Shown: in pieces, positions 1 to 8,978 of the stretch
How positions within the stretch are numbered: position 1 is the stretch's first letter
How the letters are laid out: each line of letters starts with the position of its first letter
Assembly (NCBI RefSeq): GCF_001522585.2
Contig: NZ_CP013373.1
Location: 2,728,001 to 2,792,000, forward strand
From: Burkholderia sp. NRF60-BP8
Lineage (GTDB): Bacteria; Pseudomonadota; Gammaproteobacteria; Burkholderiales; Burkholderiaceae
DNA: 64,000 nt
Reading direction: 5' to 3'
Program-made: the position numbers and the translations under genes
Notes under the pieces: model-generated
What the model was told of the DNA's origin: nothing
Databases searched by the model: none
The model's input: the letters and a program-made list of their open reading frames with translations, nothing else

Positions 1-1
1 A

Positions 2-490
2 ACGCCCGGCGTGTATCCGGCCGGCCGGCTCGACGCGGACAGCGAGGGACTGCTGCTGCTCACCGACGACGGTGCGCTGCAGGCCCGCATCGCCGAGCCG
101 CGCCACAAGCTGGTGAAACGCTACTGGGCGCAAGTCGAAGGCGCGCCGGGGCCCGCCGACCTGAAGGCGCTCGCACGCGGCGTCGACCTCGGCGACTACG
201 TGACGCGCCCGTGCCGCGCCGAATTCATCGAGCCGCCCGACACGCTGTGGCCGCGCAATCCGCCGATCCGCTACCGCGCCGCGATCCCGACCACGTGGAT
301 CGAGCTGGCGATCACCGAGGGCAAGAACCGGCAGGTGCGCCGGATGACGGCGGCCGTCGGCTTCCCGACGTTGCGCCTGGTGCGCGTCGGCATCGGCGCG
401 CTGGATATATTCGCGCTCGGCATTGCACCGGGCGAAACGATCGCCCTGCCGCCACGCGCGCCGTGGGACGGTTTCGCGACCGCCGGATGA
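2..490 (+). CDS. rluE: Ribosomal large-subunit pseudouridine synthase, RluE type (5' end outside window)
   Basis: This is the C-terminal part of an RsuA/RluE-family pseudouridine synthase; the reading frame is already open at the window edge, so the start lies upstream. The catalytic block [14 protein letters not shown] is present, with the conserved Asp that attacks the uracil ring. It is followed by the family features KRYWAQVEG and [17 protein letters not shown]. RluE isomerises a uridine in domain V of 23S rRNA in E. coli. I chose RluE over RsuA or RluB because of the short form and the [16 protein letters not shown] pattern, but the subtype is inferred. About 162 codons are visible and the end is intact. 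Confidence 0.85.
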   Translation, partial: TPGVYPAGRLDADSEGLLLLTDDGALQARIAEPRHKLVKRYWAQVEGAPGPADLKALARGVDLGDYVTRPCRAEFIEPPDTLWPRNPPIRYRAAIPTTWIELAITEGKNRQVRRMTAAVGFPTLRLVRVGIGALDIFALGIAPGETIALPPRAPWDGFATAG

Positions 491-772
491 CGCATCCGGG
501 ACACGCGAATTTTTTCGTCATCTTTTTCGTCAACCGGCCGCGGAGATCGCGCGTTAAACCACGCAGATGCCAACCTTAGCTATCCGGCATTGGCAGCCGA
601 ACCCGTGTTTGCGTCACGAAAGCGACGTTTTATTCGAATACGATTCGGCGCCCGCAGCGCAAAGAGAAATTTCTCGAAGCGTCTGTCAACCGAAAGGTGG
701 ATGGCACCGTTAGACGACATGACTCCTATTGCCGGGTCATTTGGTTAATTAACTAAAGCTGAGGAACACAAC

Positions 773-988
773 ATGAACAAACTGATCGCCGCTCTGGTCG
801 CTGGCCTCTTCGCAACGGCTGCTTTCGCACAAGCTTCGGCTCCGGAAGCTGCTCCGGCAGCAGCAGAAGCTGCTTCGGCACCGGCTAAGCACGCTGCCAA
901 GAAGCACCACGCTGCCAAGAAGCACCACAAGGCATCGAAGAAGGCTGCAGCAAGCGACGCAGCAGCACCGGCAGCTGCTTCGAACTAA
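773..988 (+). CDS. Small secreted Ala/Lys/His-rich protein
   Basis: This encodes a 71-residue protein that starts with a clean signal peptide: MNKLIAALVAGLFATAAFA with a predicted cut after AFA. The mature part is about 52 residues with no aromatic residues. It begins with an Ala/Pro/Glu-rich stretch, then a basic block repeating the pattern KHAAKKHH twice, then an Ala-rich tail. GAGGAA at 761-766 gives a well spaced ribosome site, and a strong terminator follows. Codon use is unlike the neighbours, with many GCT, TCG and GCA codons, which suggests high expression. The composition resembles periplasmic basic or acid-shock-like small proteins, but I do not recognise a family. A periplasmic cation- or polyanion-binding role is only a guess. 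Confidence 0.8.
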   Translation: MNKLIAALVAGLFATAAFAQASAPEAAPAAAEAASAPAKHAAKKHHAAKKHHKASKKAAASDAAAPAAASN

Positions 989-1047
989 GTAAGCAAGCTG
1001 TAATAACGCAGTCAAGAACACGCAGTTCTGCCGTTCTTACGGCGTTG

Positions 1048-1088
1048 AAAGGCAGATCACCGCAAGGCGATCTGCCTTTTTCTTTTTT
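1048..1088 (+). terminator. Rho-independent terminator after the small secreted protein
   Basis: An 11-bp perfect stem (AAAGGCAGATC at 1048-1058 paired with GATCTGCCTTT at 1068-1078) closes a 9-nt loop and runs into a T-rich tract. It lies 60 bp after the stop codon at 988. Confidence 0.93.
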
Positions 1089-1148
1089 GTGCCCGCCGGC
1101 GCGCATCGCGTACCATGCGGGTCTCGTTTTCCAGACAGGAGCCACGCT

Positions 1149-1649
1149 GTGCCATTCTCCCTGCGCCCGTCGCTCGGCCGCCTTGCGCGCGCCGCCGTGT
1201 TTCCCGCCGCCCTCGCCGTCCTCGCGCTCGGCATGCAGGCCGCCGGCGCGCAAGTGCCGTCCGGCGCCAAGCAGCCGAGCGAGTTCCCGCGCGTGAAGCT
1301 GCGCGCCGGCATGTACGTGATCGACGCGGCCGTCGCCGCCAACGACGCCGATCGCGAACAGGGGCTGATGTACCGTTCGCAGCTCGCGCCGAACGAAGGC
1401 ATGCTGTTCGTCTTCAACGAGAACGCCGTGCACTGTTTCTGGATGAAGAACACGCTGATTCCGCTGTCGATCGCGTTCATTCGCGCGGACGGCACGATCA
1501 CCGACATCGACGAGATGAAGGCCGAGACGACCGACAACCACTGTCCGCGCAACAACGGCGTCTATGCGCTCGAAATGAGCAAGGGCTGGTTCGCGGCGAA
1601 GGGCATCAAGCCCGGCATGAAGCTCGACGGGCTGCCCAAGCCCCAGTAA
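1149..1649 (+). CDS. DUF192 family secreted protein
   Basis: This is a 166-residue DUF192-family protein, a small beta-rich fold found across bacteria and archaea with no firmly known biochemical role. The GTG at 1149 is preferred because AGGAG sits at 1137-1141, 7 nt upstream; the frame stays open to 1089 but without a ribosome site. The start gives a signal peptide ending near AAGAQ. Conserved family parts are visible: EQGLMYRSQLAPNEGMLFVF, then CFWMKNTLIPLSIAFI, and the C-terminal YALEMSKGWFAAKGIKPG. The protein is probably periplasmic. It stands alone between two terminators. Confidence 0.9.
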   Translation: MPFSLRPSLGRLARAAVFPAALAVLALGMQAAGAQVPSGAKQPSEFPRVKLRAGMYVIDAAVAANDADREQGLMYRSQLAPNEGMLFVFNENAVHCFWMKNTLIPLSIAFIRADGTITDIDEMKAETTDNHCPRNNGVYALEMSKGWFAAKGIKPGMKLDGLPKPQ

Positions 1650-1683
1650 CGGCGAATGCCGCGGCGGCGCCGCGCATCGACCG

Positions 1684-1716
1684 AAGCCGGCCGCCCGCAG
1701 CGCGCCGGCTTTTTTT
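1684..1716 (+). terminator. Rho-independent terminator after DUF192 gene
   Basis: AGCCGGC (1685-1691) pairs with GCCGGCT (1704-1710), followed directly by a run of seven T. It is 35 bp downstream of the DUF192 stop codon. Confidence 0.85.
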
Positions 1717-1868
1717 CGCCCGCCGGCGGCGGCCGCCTTGATTCGGCCGACGGTGCCCGCATCTGCAAAAGCCACGGACAAGCGCTATCCTTTAAATCTT
1801 GCTAGTTCCAGCCCGGGCCGGCACCCATCAGCCGGCCCGCTTACGATCCGAACCACCAGGAGGTTCAC

Positions 1869-3980
1869 GTGCCCCGCAAAACCCCCATCGAGCGCTATCG
1901 AAATATCGGGATCAGCGCTCACATCGATGCCGGCAAGACCACGACGACCGAGCGCATCCTGTTTTACACCGGCGTGAGCCACAAGATCGGTGAAGTGCAC
2001 GACGGCGCGGCCACGATGGACTGGATGGAGCAGGAGCAGGAACGCGGCATCACGATCACGTCGGCGGCGACCACGGCCTTCTGGAAGGGCATGGCCGGCA
2101 ACTATCCGGAACACCGGATCAACATCATCGACACGCCCGGGCACGTCGACTTCACGATCGAAGTCGAGCGCTCGATGCGCGTGCTCGACGGCGCGTGCAT
2201 GGTCTACGACTCGGTCGGCGGCGTGCAGCCGCAATCGGAAACCGTGTGGCGCCAGGCGAACAAGTACAAGGTGCCGCGCATCGCGTTCGTCAACAAGATG
2301 GACCGGATCGGCGCCGACTTCTTCCGCGTGCAGAAGCAGATCGGCGAGCGCCTGAAAGGCGTCGCCGTGCCGATCCAGATTCCGATCGGCGCGGAAGATC
2401 ATTTCCAGGGCGTCGTCGATCTCGTGAAGATGAAGGCGATCGTGTGGGACGACGAAAGCCAGGGCGTGAAGTTCACGTACGAGGACATCCCCGCGAACCT
2501 CGTCGAGGTCGCGCACGAATGGCGCGAGAAGATGGTCGAGGCCGCGGCCGAAGCGAGCGAGGAGCTGCTCGAGAAGTATCTGCACGACCACGAATCGCTG
2601 ACCGAGGACGAGATCAAGGCCGCGCTGCGCCAGCGCACGATCGCGAACGAGATCGTGCCGATGCTGTGCGGCAGCGCGTTCAAGAACAAGGGCGTGCAGG
2701 CGATGCTCGACGCGGTGATCGACTACCTGCCGTCGCCGGTCGACGTGCCCGCGATCCTCGGTCACGATTTCGCCGATCCGGAAAAGCCGGCGGAACGCCA
2801 CCCGAGCGACGACGAGCCGTTCTCGTCGCTCGCGTTCAAGATCATGACCGACCCGTTCGTCGGCCAGTTGATCTTCTTCCGCGTGTATTCGGGCGTCGTC
2901 GAGTCGGGCGACACGGTGCTCAACGCGACGAAGGACAAGAAGGAGCGGCTCGGCCGGATCCTGCAGATGCACGCGAACGAGCGCAAGGAAATCAAGGAAG
3001 TGCGCGCGGGCGACATCGCGGCGGCCGTCGGCCTGAAGGAAGCGACCACCGGCGACACGCTGTGCGATCCGGCCAAGCCGATCATCCTCGAGAAGATGGA
3101 ATTCCCCGAGCCGGTGATCTCGCAGGCCGTCGAGCCGAAGACGAAGGCCGACCAGGAAAAGATGGGCCTCGCGCTGAACCGCCTCGCGCAGGAAGATCCG
3201 TCGTTCCGCGTGCAGACCGACGAAGAGTCCGGCCAGACGATCATTTCGGGGATGGGCGAGCTGCACCTCGAAATCCTGGTCGACCGGATGAAGCGCGAGT
3301 TCGGCGTCGAAGCGACGGTCGGCAAGCCGCAGGTCGCGTATCGCGAGACGGTGCGCACGACGGCCGCCGACGTCGAAGGGAAGTTCGTCAAGCAGTCGGG
3401 CGGTCGCGGCCAGTACGGCCATGCGGTGATCACGCTCGAGCCGAACCCGGGCAAGGGCTACGAGTTCCTCGACGAGATCAAGGGCGGCGTGATTCCGCGC
3501 GAGTACATCCCGGCGGTCGACAAGGGCATCCAGGACACGCTGAAGAGCGGCGTGCTCGCCGGCTACCCGGTCGTCGACGTGAAGGTGCACCTGACGTTCG
3601 GCTCGTATCACGACGTCGACTCGAACGAAAACGCGTTCCGGATGGCCGGCTCGATGGCGTTCAAGGAAGCGATGCGCAAGGCCAAGCCCGTGCTGCTCGA
3701 GCCGATGATGGCCGTCGAGGTCGAGACGCCCGAGGACTTCATGGGCAACGTGATGGGCGACCTGTCGAGTCGGCGCGGCATCGTGCAGGGGATGGAGGAC
3801 ATCGCGGGCGGCGGCGGCAAGCTGGTGCGTGCCGAGGTGCCGCTCGCGGAGATGTTCGGCTATTCGACGTCGCTGCGCTCGGCGACGCAAGGTCGTGCGA
3901 CGTACACGATGGAGTTCAAGCATTACGCGGAAACGCCGGCGAACGTGTCGGAAGCCGTGATCAACGCTAAGACGAAGTAA
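1869..3980 (+). CDS. fusA: Elongation factor G, stand-alone paralogue
   Basis: This encodes a full-length EF-G of 703 residues, the GTPase that drives ribosomal translocation and, with RRF, ribosome recycling. It starts at GTG 1869 with a perfect AGGAGG at 1858-1863. The G1 loop AHIDAGKT, the switch region [13 protein letters not shown] and NKMD are all intact. Domains II-V follow without a break, including the domain IV stretch around [12 protein letters not shown]. It is not in a str operon: there is no rpsL, rpsG or tuf nearby, and the gene has its own terminator. It is therefore most likely the second EF-G copy that Burkholderia carry. Whether it serves elongation, recycling or both cannot be read from the sequence. 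Confidence 0.95.
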   Translation: MPRKTPIERYRNIGISAHIDAGKTTTTERILFYTGVSHKIGEVHDGAATMDWMEQEQERGITITSAATTAFWKGMAGNYPEHRINIIDTPGHVDFTIEVERSMRVLDGACMVYDSVGGVQPQSETVWRQANKYKVPRIAFVNKMDRIGADFFRVQKQIGERLKGVAVPIQIPIGAEDHFQGVVDLVKMKAIVWDDESQGVKFTYEDIPANLVEVAHEWREKMVEAAAEASEELLEKYLHDHESLTEDEIKAALRQRTIANEIVPMLCGSAFKNKGVQAMLDAVIDYLPSPVDVPAILGHDFADPEKPAERHPSDDEPFSSLAFKIMTDPFVGQLIFFRVYSGVVESGDTVLNATKDKKERLGRILQMHANERKEIKEVRAGDIAAAVGLKEATTGDTLCDPAKPIILEKMEFPEPVISQAVEPKTKADQEKMGLALNRLAQEDPSFRVQTDEESGQTIISGMGELHLEILVDRMKREFGVEATVGKPQVAYRETVRTTAADVEGKFVKQSGGRGQYGHAVITLEPNPGKGYEFLDEIKGGVIPREYIPAVDKGIQDTLKSGVLAGYPVVDVKVHLTFGSYHDVDSNENAFRMAGSMAFKEAMRKAKPVLLEPMMAVEVETPEDFMGNVMGDLSSRRGIVQGMEDIAGGGGKLVRAEVPLAEMFGYSTSLRSATQGRATYTMEFKHYAETPANVSEAVINAKTK

Positions 3981-4010
3981 GCGCCGCGCGCGCCCCGGCG
4001 CATGCACGCG

Positions 4011-4041
4011 AAGCCCGTCCGGTTCCGGACGGGCTTTTTTT
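4011..4041 (+). terminator. Rho-independent terminator after fusA
   Basis: AAGCCCGTCCGG (4011-4022) pairs with CCGGACGGGCTT (4025-4036) across a 2-nt tip, so the real loop is slightly larger, and a T run follows. It lies 30 bp past the fusA stop. Confidence 0.95.
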
Positions 4042-4142
4042 CATCCGGCGCGGCGCCTCGCGCTCGCGGCGTATTGATCGGCGCGCCGAGCTTTTTTTCG
4101 CGTGCCACAATGGATGGCGAATCGTCAGATGGAACCCGCCCG

Positions 4143-5153
4143 ATGCCGCCCACCCCCGCCCTGCGCCGCCTGCTGACCCTCTATGCCGGCCTGATCGCCG
4201 CGAACGTCGCCGTCTGGCTGTGGGCGCTCGCGGTGCTGCGCGACCATCCGCTGCTGCTCGGCACCGCGGCGATCGCGTACGGGCTCGGGCTGCGTCATGC
4301 GGTCGACGCGGATCACATCGCCGCGATCGACGTCGCGACGCGCAAGCTGATGCAGGACGGCCAGCGTCCGGTGAGCGTCGGCCTGTTCTTCTCGCTCGGC
4401 CATTCGACGATCGTGATCGCCGCGACGCTCGGCATCGCGCTGACCGCGTACGCGCTGCGCGACCGGTTCGATGCGTTCCGCGAGATCGGCGGCACGATCG
4501 GCACGGCGGTATCGGCCACGTTCCTGCTCGTGCTCGCGTGCGTGAACCTGATGATCCTGCGCGACGTGTGGCGACGCTATCGCGGCAAATCCGCGCACAC
4601 GCACGACGGCGCGCATGACCATCGTCCCGCCGGACTCGTATCGCGGATGCTGCGCCCGCTGTTCCGGTTCGTGTCGAAGAGCTGGCACATGTATCCGGTG
4701 GGCGTGCTGTTCGGGCTCGGTTTCGATACTGCAACCGAAATCGGCCTGCTCGCGATCGCCGCCGCGCAGGCGAGCCAGGGGCTGCCGGTCTATACGATCA
4801 TGCTGTTCCCCGCGCTTTTCACCGCCGGCATGACGCTGATCGACTCCACCGACAACGTGCTGATGATTCACGCATACGGCTGGGCAATGGACGATCCGCA
4901 GCGCAAGCTGCTCTACAACGCGAGCATCACGTTCGTGTCCGCGGCCGTCGCGCTGGCGATCGGCGGGATCGAGGCGGCCGGCCTGCTGGCCGACAAGCTG
5001 GCGCTGACGGGCCCCGTGCGCGACACGCTCGATGCACTCGGCGAACGCTTCGGGTCGATCGGCTACGGCATCGTCGCGCTGTTCCTCGTCTGCTGGATCG
5101 CGTCGATCCTGTTCCACCGCTGGCAACGCGCGGCCGACGCGCCAGCGCGCTGA
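4143..5153 (+). CDS. NiCoT-family nickel/cobalt transporter
   Basis: This is an inner-membrane permease of the NiCoT (HoxN/NixA) family that imports Ni2+ and/or Co2+. The family signature RHAVDADHI is at about residues 51-59, and the second conserved block LGFDTATEIG is near residue 195. Between them is a cytoplasmic loop with a His-rich stretch (HTHDGAHDHR). About eight hydrophobic segments are visible over 336 residues, close to the usual 330-350. I chose ATG 4143; an in-frame ATG at 4110 adds 11 residues but has no ribosome site, and 4143 also has only a weak one. No nickel enzyme genes (urease, hydrogenase) or cobalamin genes are in the window, so the client metal is not clear from context. 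Confidence 0.92.
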   Translation: MPPTPALRRLLTLYAGLIAANVAVWLWALAVLRDHPLLLGTAAIAYGLGLRHAVDADHIAAIDVATRKLMQDGQRPVSVGLFFSLGHSTIVIAATLGIALTAYALRDRFDAFREIGGTIGTAVSATFLLVLACVNLMILRDVWRRYRGKSAHTHDGAHDHRPAGLVSRMLRPLFRFVSKSWHMYPVGVLFGLGFDTATEIGLLAIAAAQASQGLPVYTIMLFPALFTAGMTLIDSTDNVLMIHAYGWAMDDPQRKLLYNASITFVSAAVALAIGGIEAAGLLADKLALTGPVRDTLDALGERFGSIGYGIVALFLVCWIASILFHRWQRAADAPAR

Positions 5154-5442
5154 ACGACGCTCCCGACGTTTCATTCCGGAAACAAAACGCTCCCCTGCGA
5201 CGTTGCAGGCGTGGTCACGCGACGGCGACCGCCTTTCGCCACGGGCCCGAGCGGCCGATGGCACGAATCTCGCAGATAGGGATTCGCACGGCGGGCCCGC
5301 GTGCCGATCCGTGTTCGCGGCTGGCGTCGAGCGTCGGCCCGGACGCGATCGGATCACGATAGGACAACGAATCTTTTACGCCCCCCCTGCACCACACGTA
5401 GATCGTCGCGCGGCAACGAGGCATCGCGCGCATGGGGAGGCC

Positions 5443-7170
5443 ATGATGCATAAGACGAAACAACCGTTCCGCGCAGCGGGACGGCGCCCTCGTGCAACCT
5501 TGCTGGCCGCGGCCGCGTTTGCGTGCTGCTGCTCGTATGCCGTCGCACAGAACACGACGCCTGACGCCGCGCCCGACGCGAAGGCCAGCGCGGACACCAT
5601 CATGACGCTGGTCGAGAACGCATCGCCGTGCGCCGCCAATCCGGCTGCGTGCGCGGTGCACGTTTATGCCGGCCGGGGCGTCGGTAATGGCGGTGCCGGT
5701 GCGAGCGGCAGCGGCAGCGGCAGCGGCAGCGGCAATGGGAATGGAAACGGCAGTGGCACCGGTAGCGGCGGTGGCAACGGTAGCGGCGGAAATAACGGGA
5801 ACGGGGCCGTCGGACCGGCCGGTGTCGGTGGAACGACAGGCGGAACTTCAGGCAGTACGAGCGGCACGGGCCGGGGAGGCAATGCGTCGGGTAACGGTGG
5901 TTCGGGTGGTGGTAGCTCGGGTGGTGGCACTTCGGGCGGAGGCACTTCGGGCGGAGGCACTTCGGGTGGCGGTACTTCGGGTGCCGGCACCTCGGGTGGC
6001 GGCACCTCCGGTGGCGGTACTTCGGGTGGCGGCACCTCGGGTGGCGGCACCTCCGGTGGCGGTACTTCGGGTGGCGGCACCTCGGGCGGCGGTACTTCGG
6101 GTGGCGGTACTTCGGGCGGCGGTACTTCGGGTGGCGGTACTTCGGGTGGCGGTACTTCGGGTGGCGGTACTTCGGGTGGCGGTACTTCGGGCGGCGGTAG
6201 CTCGGGTGGCGGCACTTCAGGTGGCGGTACCTCGGGTGGCGGCCACGGTGGTGGTGGTGGCGATGGTGACGGCGGCGGCCACGGTCATGGTGGCGGCCAT
6301 GGTGATGGCGACGGTGATGGCGGCGGTCACGGCCACGGTGGTGGCCATGGCGACGGCGACGGTAACGGCGGCGGTCACGGTCACGGTGGCGGCCATGGTG
6401 ATGGCGACGGTGATGGCGGCGGTCACGGCCACGGTGGTGGCCATGGCGACGGCGACGGTAACGGCGGCGGTCACGGCCACGGTGGTGGCCATGGCGACGG
6501 CGACGGTAATGGCGGCGGTCACGGCCACGGTGGCGGCCATGGCGACGGCGACGGTAATGGGGGCGGTCACGGCCACGGTGGCGGCCATGGCGATGGCGAC
6601 GGTAATGGCGGCGGTCACGGTGGCGGCCATGGCGATGGCGGCGGCGGTCACGGCAATGGCGGCGGCAATGGCGGCGGCAATGGCAATGGCGGTGGTGGTC
6701 ACGGCAACGGCGGAGGCCATGGTGACGGCGGTGGCGGCCATGGCAACGGCGGTGGCGGCCATGGCAACGGCGGTGGCAACGGCGGCGGCGGTCACGGCAA
6801 TGGTGGCGGCAACGGCAATGGCAACGGCAGTGGCGGAGCCGGCAATGGCGGCGCTAACGGTGTCGGCAACGGCCGTGGTAATGGTGGTAATGGTGGTAAT
6901 GGTGGTAATGGTGGCAATAGCGGCAGTGCCGGCGGCGGTGCGGGCAACGGTGGCGGAAACGGTAACGGCGGTGGAGGCGCGGGTAACGGCGGCGAGAGCG
7001 GCGGCGCCAATGGCACCGGCGGCCACGGCAATGGCGGCGGCAACGGTAACGGCAACGGCAGTGGCGGCGCCGGCAACGGCGGGGCCAACGGCGTCGGCAA
7101 CGGCCGTGGCACCGGCAACGGCAACGGCGGCGGTCACGGCAACGGCGGATCGTCCGGCGGCAACCACTGA
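5443..7170 (+). CDS. Secreted Gly/His/Asn-rich tandem-repeat protein
   Basis: This encodes a protein of about 575 residues with a cleavable signal peptide (hydrophobic core LLAAAAFACCCSYAVAQ). A short ordered part with two Cys (SPCAANPAACAVHVYAG) follows. The rest is low complexity: a Gly/Ser/Asn linker, about 22 SGGGT pentapeptides, six to seven 16-residue units of the type GDGDGNGGGHGHGGGH, then a Gly/Asn tail with scattered His. GGGGAGG at 5434-5440 suits the second Met (5446) slightly better than the first. I know no family for it. The extended Gly-rich form suggests an extracellular or surface-matrix protein, and the HGHGGGHGDGD units could bind divalent metal. The nickel/cobalt permease is just upstream in the same direction, but 290 bp separate them, so a functional link is only inference. 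Confidence 0.75.
   Translation: MMHKTKQPFRAAGRRPRATLLAAAAFACCCSYAVAQNTTPDAAPDAKASADTIMTLVENASPCAANPAACAVHVYAGRGVGNGGAGASGSGSGSGSGNGNGNGSGTGSGGGNGSGGNNGNGAVGPAGVGGTTGGTSGSTSGTGRGGNASGNGGSGGGSSGGGTSGGGTSGGGTSGGGTSGAGTSGGGTSGGGTSGGGTSGGGTSGGGTSGGGTSGGGTSGGGTSGGGTSGGGTSGGGTSGGGTSGGGTSGGGSSGGGTSGGGTSGGGHGGGGGDGDGGGHGHGGGHGDGDGDGGGHGHGGGHGDGDGNGGGHGHGGGHGDGDGDGGGHGHGGGHGDGDGNGGGHGHGGGHGDGDGNGGGHGHGGGHGDGDGNGGGHGHGGGHGDGDGNGGGHGGGHGDGGGGHGNGGGNGGGNGNGGGGHGNGGGHGDGGGGHGNGGGGHGNGGGNGGGGHGNGGGNGNGNGSGGAGNGGANGVGNGRGNGGNGGNGGNGGNSGSAGGGAGNGGGNGNGGGGAGNGGESGGANGTGGHGNGGGNGNGNGSGGAGNGGANGVGNGRGTGNGNGGGHGNGGSSGGNH
5911..6240 (+). repeat. 15-bp tandem repeat (about 22 units) coding for SGGGT
   Basis: Units of the form GGTACTTCGGGTGGC follow one another without gaps. 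The stretch around 6060-6180 is almost perfect at base level; the outer units vary at third positions. Unit length is a multiple of three, so gain or loss of units keeps the frame. Confidence 0.92.
6295..6621 (+). repeat. 48-bp tandem repeat (six full units plus a short one)
   Basis: Each unit starts with GGCCAT and codes for 16 residues. Full units begin at 6295, 6343, 6391, 6439, 6487 and 6535, and a shortened one at 6583. The units differ mainly by C/T changes and by a D or N codon at one position. The array directly follows the 15-bp array inside the same gene. Confidence 0.9.
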
Positions 7171-7197
7171 CCCGAAGCGTTGCCCGACCGAATACGG

Positions 7198-8043
7198 TCA
7201 GAGCATCTCGAGCGCGCGCTTGCTGCGCGGCGGACGGAAATACGCGTCAAGCTGCGCGCGCTCGTCATCGCTCAACACGAAATCGAGCGCGGCACGGTTG
7301 TCGCGCACGTGTTCGATCCGCGACGCCTTCGGAATCGCGAATACGCCCGGCTGCGCGAGCACCCATGCCAGTGCGACGCGCATCACCGACACGCCGCGCA
7401 GCCGCGCGATTTCGTCGAGCGGCGAGCGTTTGGGCAGCCGCCCGTGATCGACCGGGCTGTACGCCATCGCCGGAATCCGATGGTCGGCCAGCCACGGCAG
7501 CAGGTCGAATTCCGGGCCGCGTCGCGCGATGTTGTAGAGAATCTGGTTGGTTGCGCACGCACCGCCGCCCGCCTCGTCGACGAGTTCGGCCATGTCGGCC
7601 GTATCGAAATTGCTCACGCCCCAGTGGCGGATCTTGCCCGCACGTTGCAACGCGTCGAAACCTTCGACGGTTTCCTCGAGCGGCACCGAACCGCGCCAGT
7701 GCAGCAGGTACAGATCGAGGCGGTCGGTACGCAGGCGCTTGAGGCTCGCGTCGCACGCGGCGACGACCCCGCGCCGGCTCGCATGGTGCGGATAGACCTT
7801 GCTGACGAGAAACACGTCGTCGCGCAGGCCCGCGAGCGCGTCGCCGACCAGTTCCTCGGTCGCGCCGTCGCCATACATCTCGGCCGTATCGACCAGCGTC
7901 ATGCCGAGTTCGACACCCTCGCGCAGCGCGGCGATCTCGTCCGCGCGCCGCGCCGGCCGCTCGCCCATTTCCCAGGTGCCCAGGCCCAGCTTCGGAATCG
8001 ACTCGCCGTTCGGCAAGGCGACCGTGGCGATCGTGTCTGTCAT
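7198..8043 (-). CDS. Aldo/keto reductase
   Basis: This is a 281-residue NAD(P)H-dependent aldo/keto reductase, probably cytosolic, acting on an unknown aldehyde or ketone. The catalytic tetrad is visible: Asp and Tyr in VDTAEMYG, Lys in LVSKVYP, His in LYLLHW. The cofactor region near the C-terminus (IPKASRIEHVRDN) is present. The start at 8043 is set by GAGGAACGC just upstream; the frame is open a further 42 codons but has no ribosome site there. It is close to the DkgA/YeaE-like single-domain group. It is divergent from the GntR regulator across 166 bp, which may regulate it. Confidence 0.9.
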   Translation of the reverse strand: MTDTIATVALPNGESIPKLGLGTWEMGERPARRADEIAALREGVELGMTLVDTAEMYGDGATEELVGDALAGLRDDVFLVSKVYPHHASRRGVVAACDASLKRLRTDRLDLYLLHWRGSVPLEETVEGFDALQRAGKIRHWGVSNFDTADMAELVDEAGGGACATNQILYNIARRGPEFDLLPWLADHRIPAMAYSPVDHGRLPKRSPLDEIARLRGVSVMRVALAWVLAQPGVFAIPKASRIEHVRDNRAALDFVLSDDERAQLDAYFRPPRSKRALEML

Positions 8044-8209
8044 GCGTTCCTCGTTGCGGATTCGTGGCCGCACACCGCGGCCGAAGCATCGGATACGACG
8101 CATCAGTGTAGTCAATCGGTGCGCCGCTGGCCTATTACACGGCAAAAACCGGCTATAACGGCGCGGCATGATGACTTAGAATGGCCGCAACCTGATCGAT
8201 ACCCATTGT

Positions 8210-8956
8210 ATGAAGGCACCCACGGACGACCGCTGGCAGGACCTGCGCCCCGACCCCGACAACGATACGCCGCTCTACCTGCAGCTCGCCCGCAAGCTCG
8301 GCGACGCGATCCACGACAACCGCTGGACGGCCGGCGAAGCGCTGCCCTCCGAGCGTGTGCTGTCCGAAGCGCTCGGCGTGTCGCGCATCACCGCGCGCAA
8401 GGCGATCGCGCTGCTCGTCGAGCAAGGCTTGATCCGCCGCACGCAGGGCGCGGGCAACTTCATCCAGCCGCGCTACGAGGATCCGCTGTCGCGGCTGTCG
8501 AGCTTCAGCGAAATGCTCGAGCGCCGCGGCTTCAAGCCGAGCTCGCAGTGGCTCGCGCGCGAAATTCAGCCCGCGAACCGCGACGAAGTGATCCAGCTCG
8601 GGCTGTCGCCGGCCGCCTCGGTTACACGCCTGAAACGCCTGCGTCTCGCCGACGGCATCGTGATGGCCGTCGAGAACTCGACGTTCCCCGCCACGCTGAT
8701 TCCCGATCCGCAGGCGATCGTCGGCTCGCTGTACAGCTATCTCGAAGCGCGCGGCACGCCGATCGTGCGCGCGCTGCAGCATTTCCGCGCGGTCAACGCG
8801 ACCGACGAGATCGCCGAGCAGATGGGCATCGCCCCGCACGACGCCCTCCTGCTGATCACGCGGATCGGCTATACGTCCGACCAGCGTGCGATCGAACTGA
8901 CCGATACCTACTGCCGCAACGACTACTACGATTTCGTCGTCGAACTGCGCAAGTAA
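8210..8956 (+). CDS. GntR-family regulator with UTRA sensor domain (HutC subfamily)
   Basis: This is a 248-residue transcription factor. A winged-helix DNA-binding domain occupies about residues 18-88 (LPSERVLSEALGVSRITARK is the recognition region). A UTRA effector domain follows (about 95-245), ending in the usual YDFVVELRK-like strand seen in NagR/FrlR-type proteins. Members of this subfamily sense sugar phosphates, amino acids or related metabolites. No sugar-uptake genes lie next to it, and the divergent aldo/keto reductase is the nearest candidate target. The ATG at 8210 has no clear ribosome site, so the start is less certain than the identity. Confidence 0.9.
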   Translation: MKAPTDDRWQDLRPDPDNDTPLYLQLARKLGDAIHDNRWTAGEALPSERVLSEALGVSRITARKAIALLVEQGLIRRTQGAGNFIQPRYEDPLSRLSSFSEMLERRGFKPSSQWLAREIQPANRDEVIQLGLSPAASVTRLKRLRLADGIVMAVENSTFPATLIPDPQAIVGSLYSYLEARGTPIVRALQHFRAVNATDEIAEQMGIAPHDALLLITRIGYTSDQRAIELTDTYCRNDYYDFVVELRK

Positions 8957-8978
8957 CGCGAGCGCACGTCGCCGGCCC

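Noticed and set aside
1738..1800. A promoter for fusA (TTGATT or CTGCAA with TATCCT)
   Set aside because: No pair has good match and spacing together, so no promoter is called.
5911..6621. CRISPR array
   Set aside because: Units are directly adjacent, with no unique spacers, and code for a protein in frame.
5666..7447. Long open frames on both strands over the Gly-rich repeat gene
   Set aside because: Tandem GC-rich repeats keep several frames open by periodicity; only the frame with signal peptide and ribosome site is supported.
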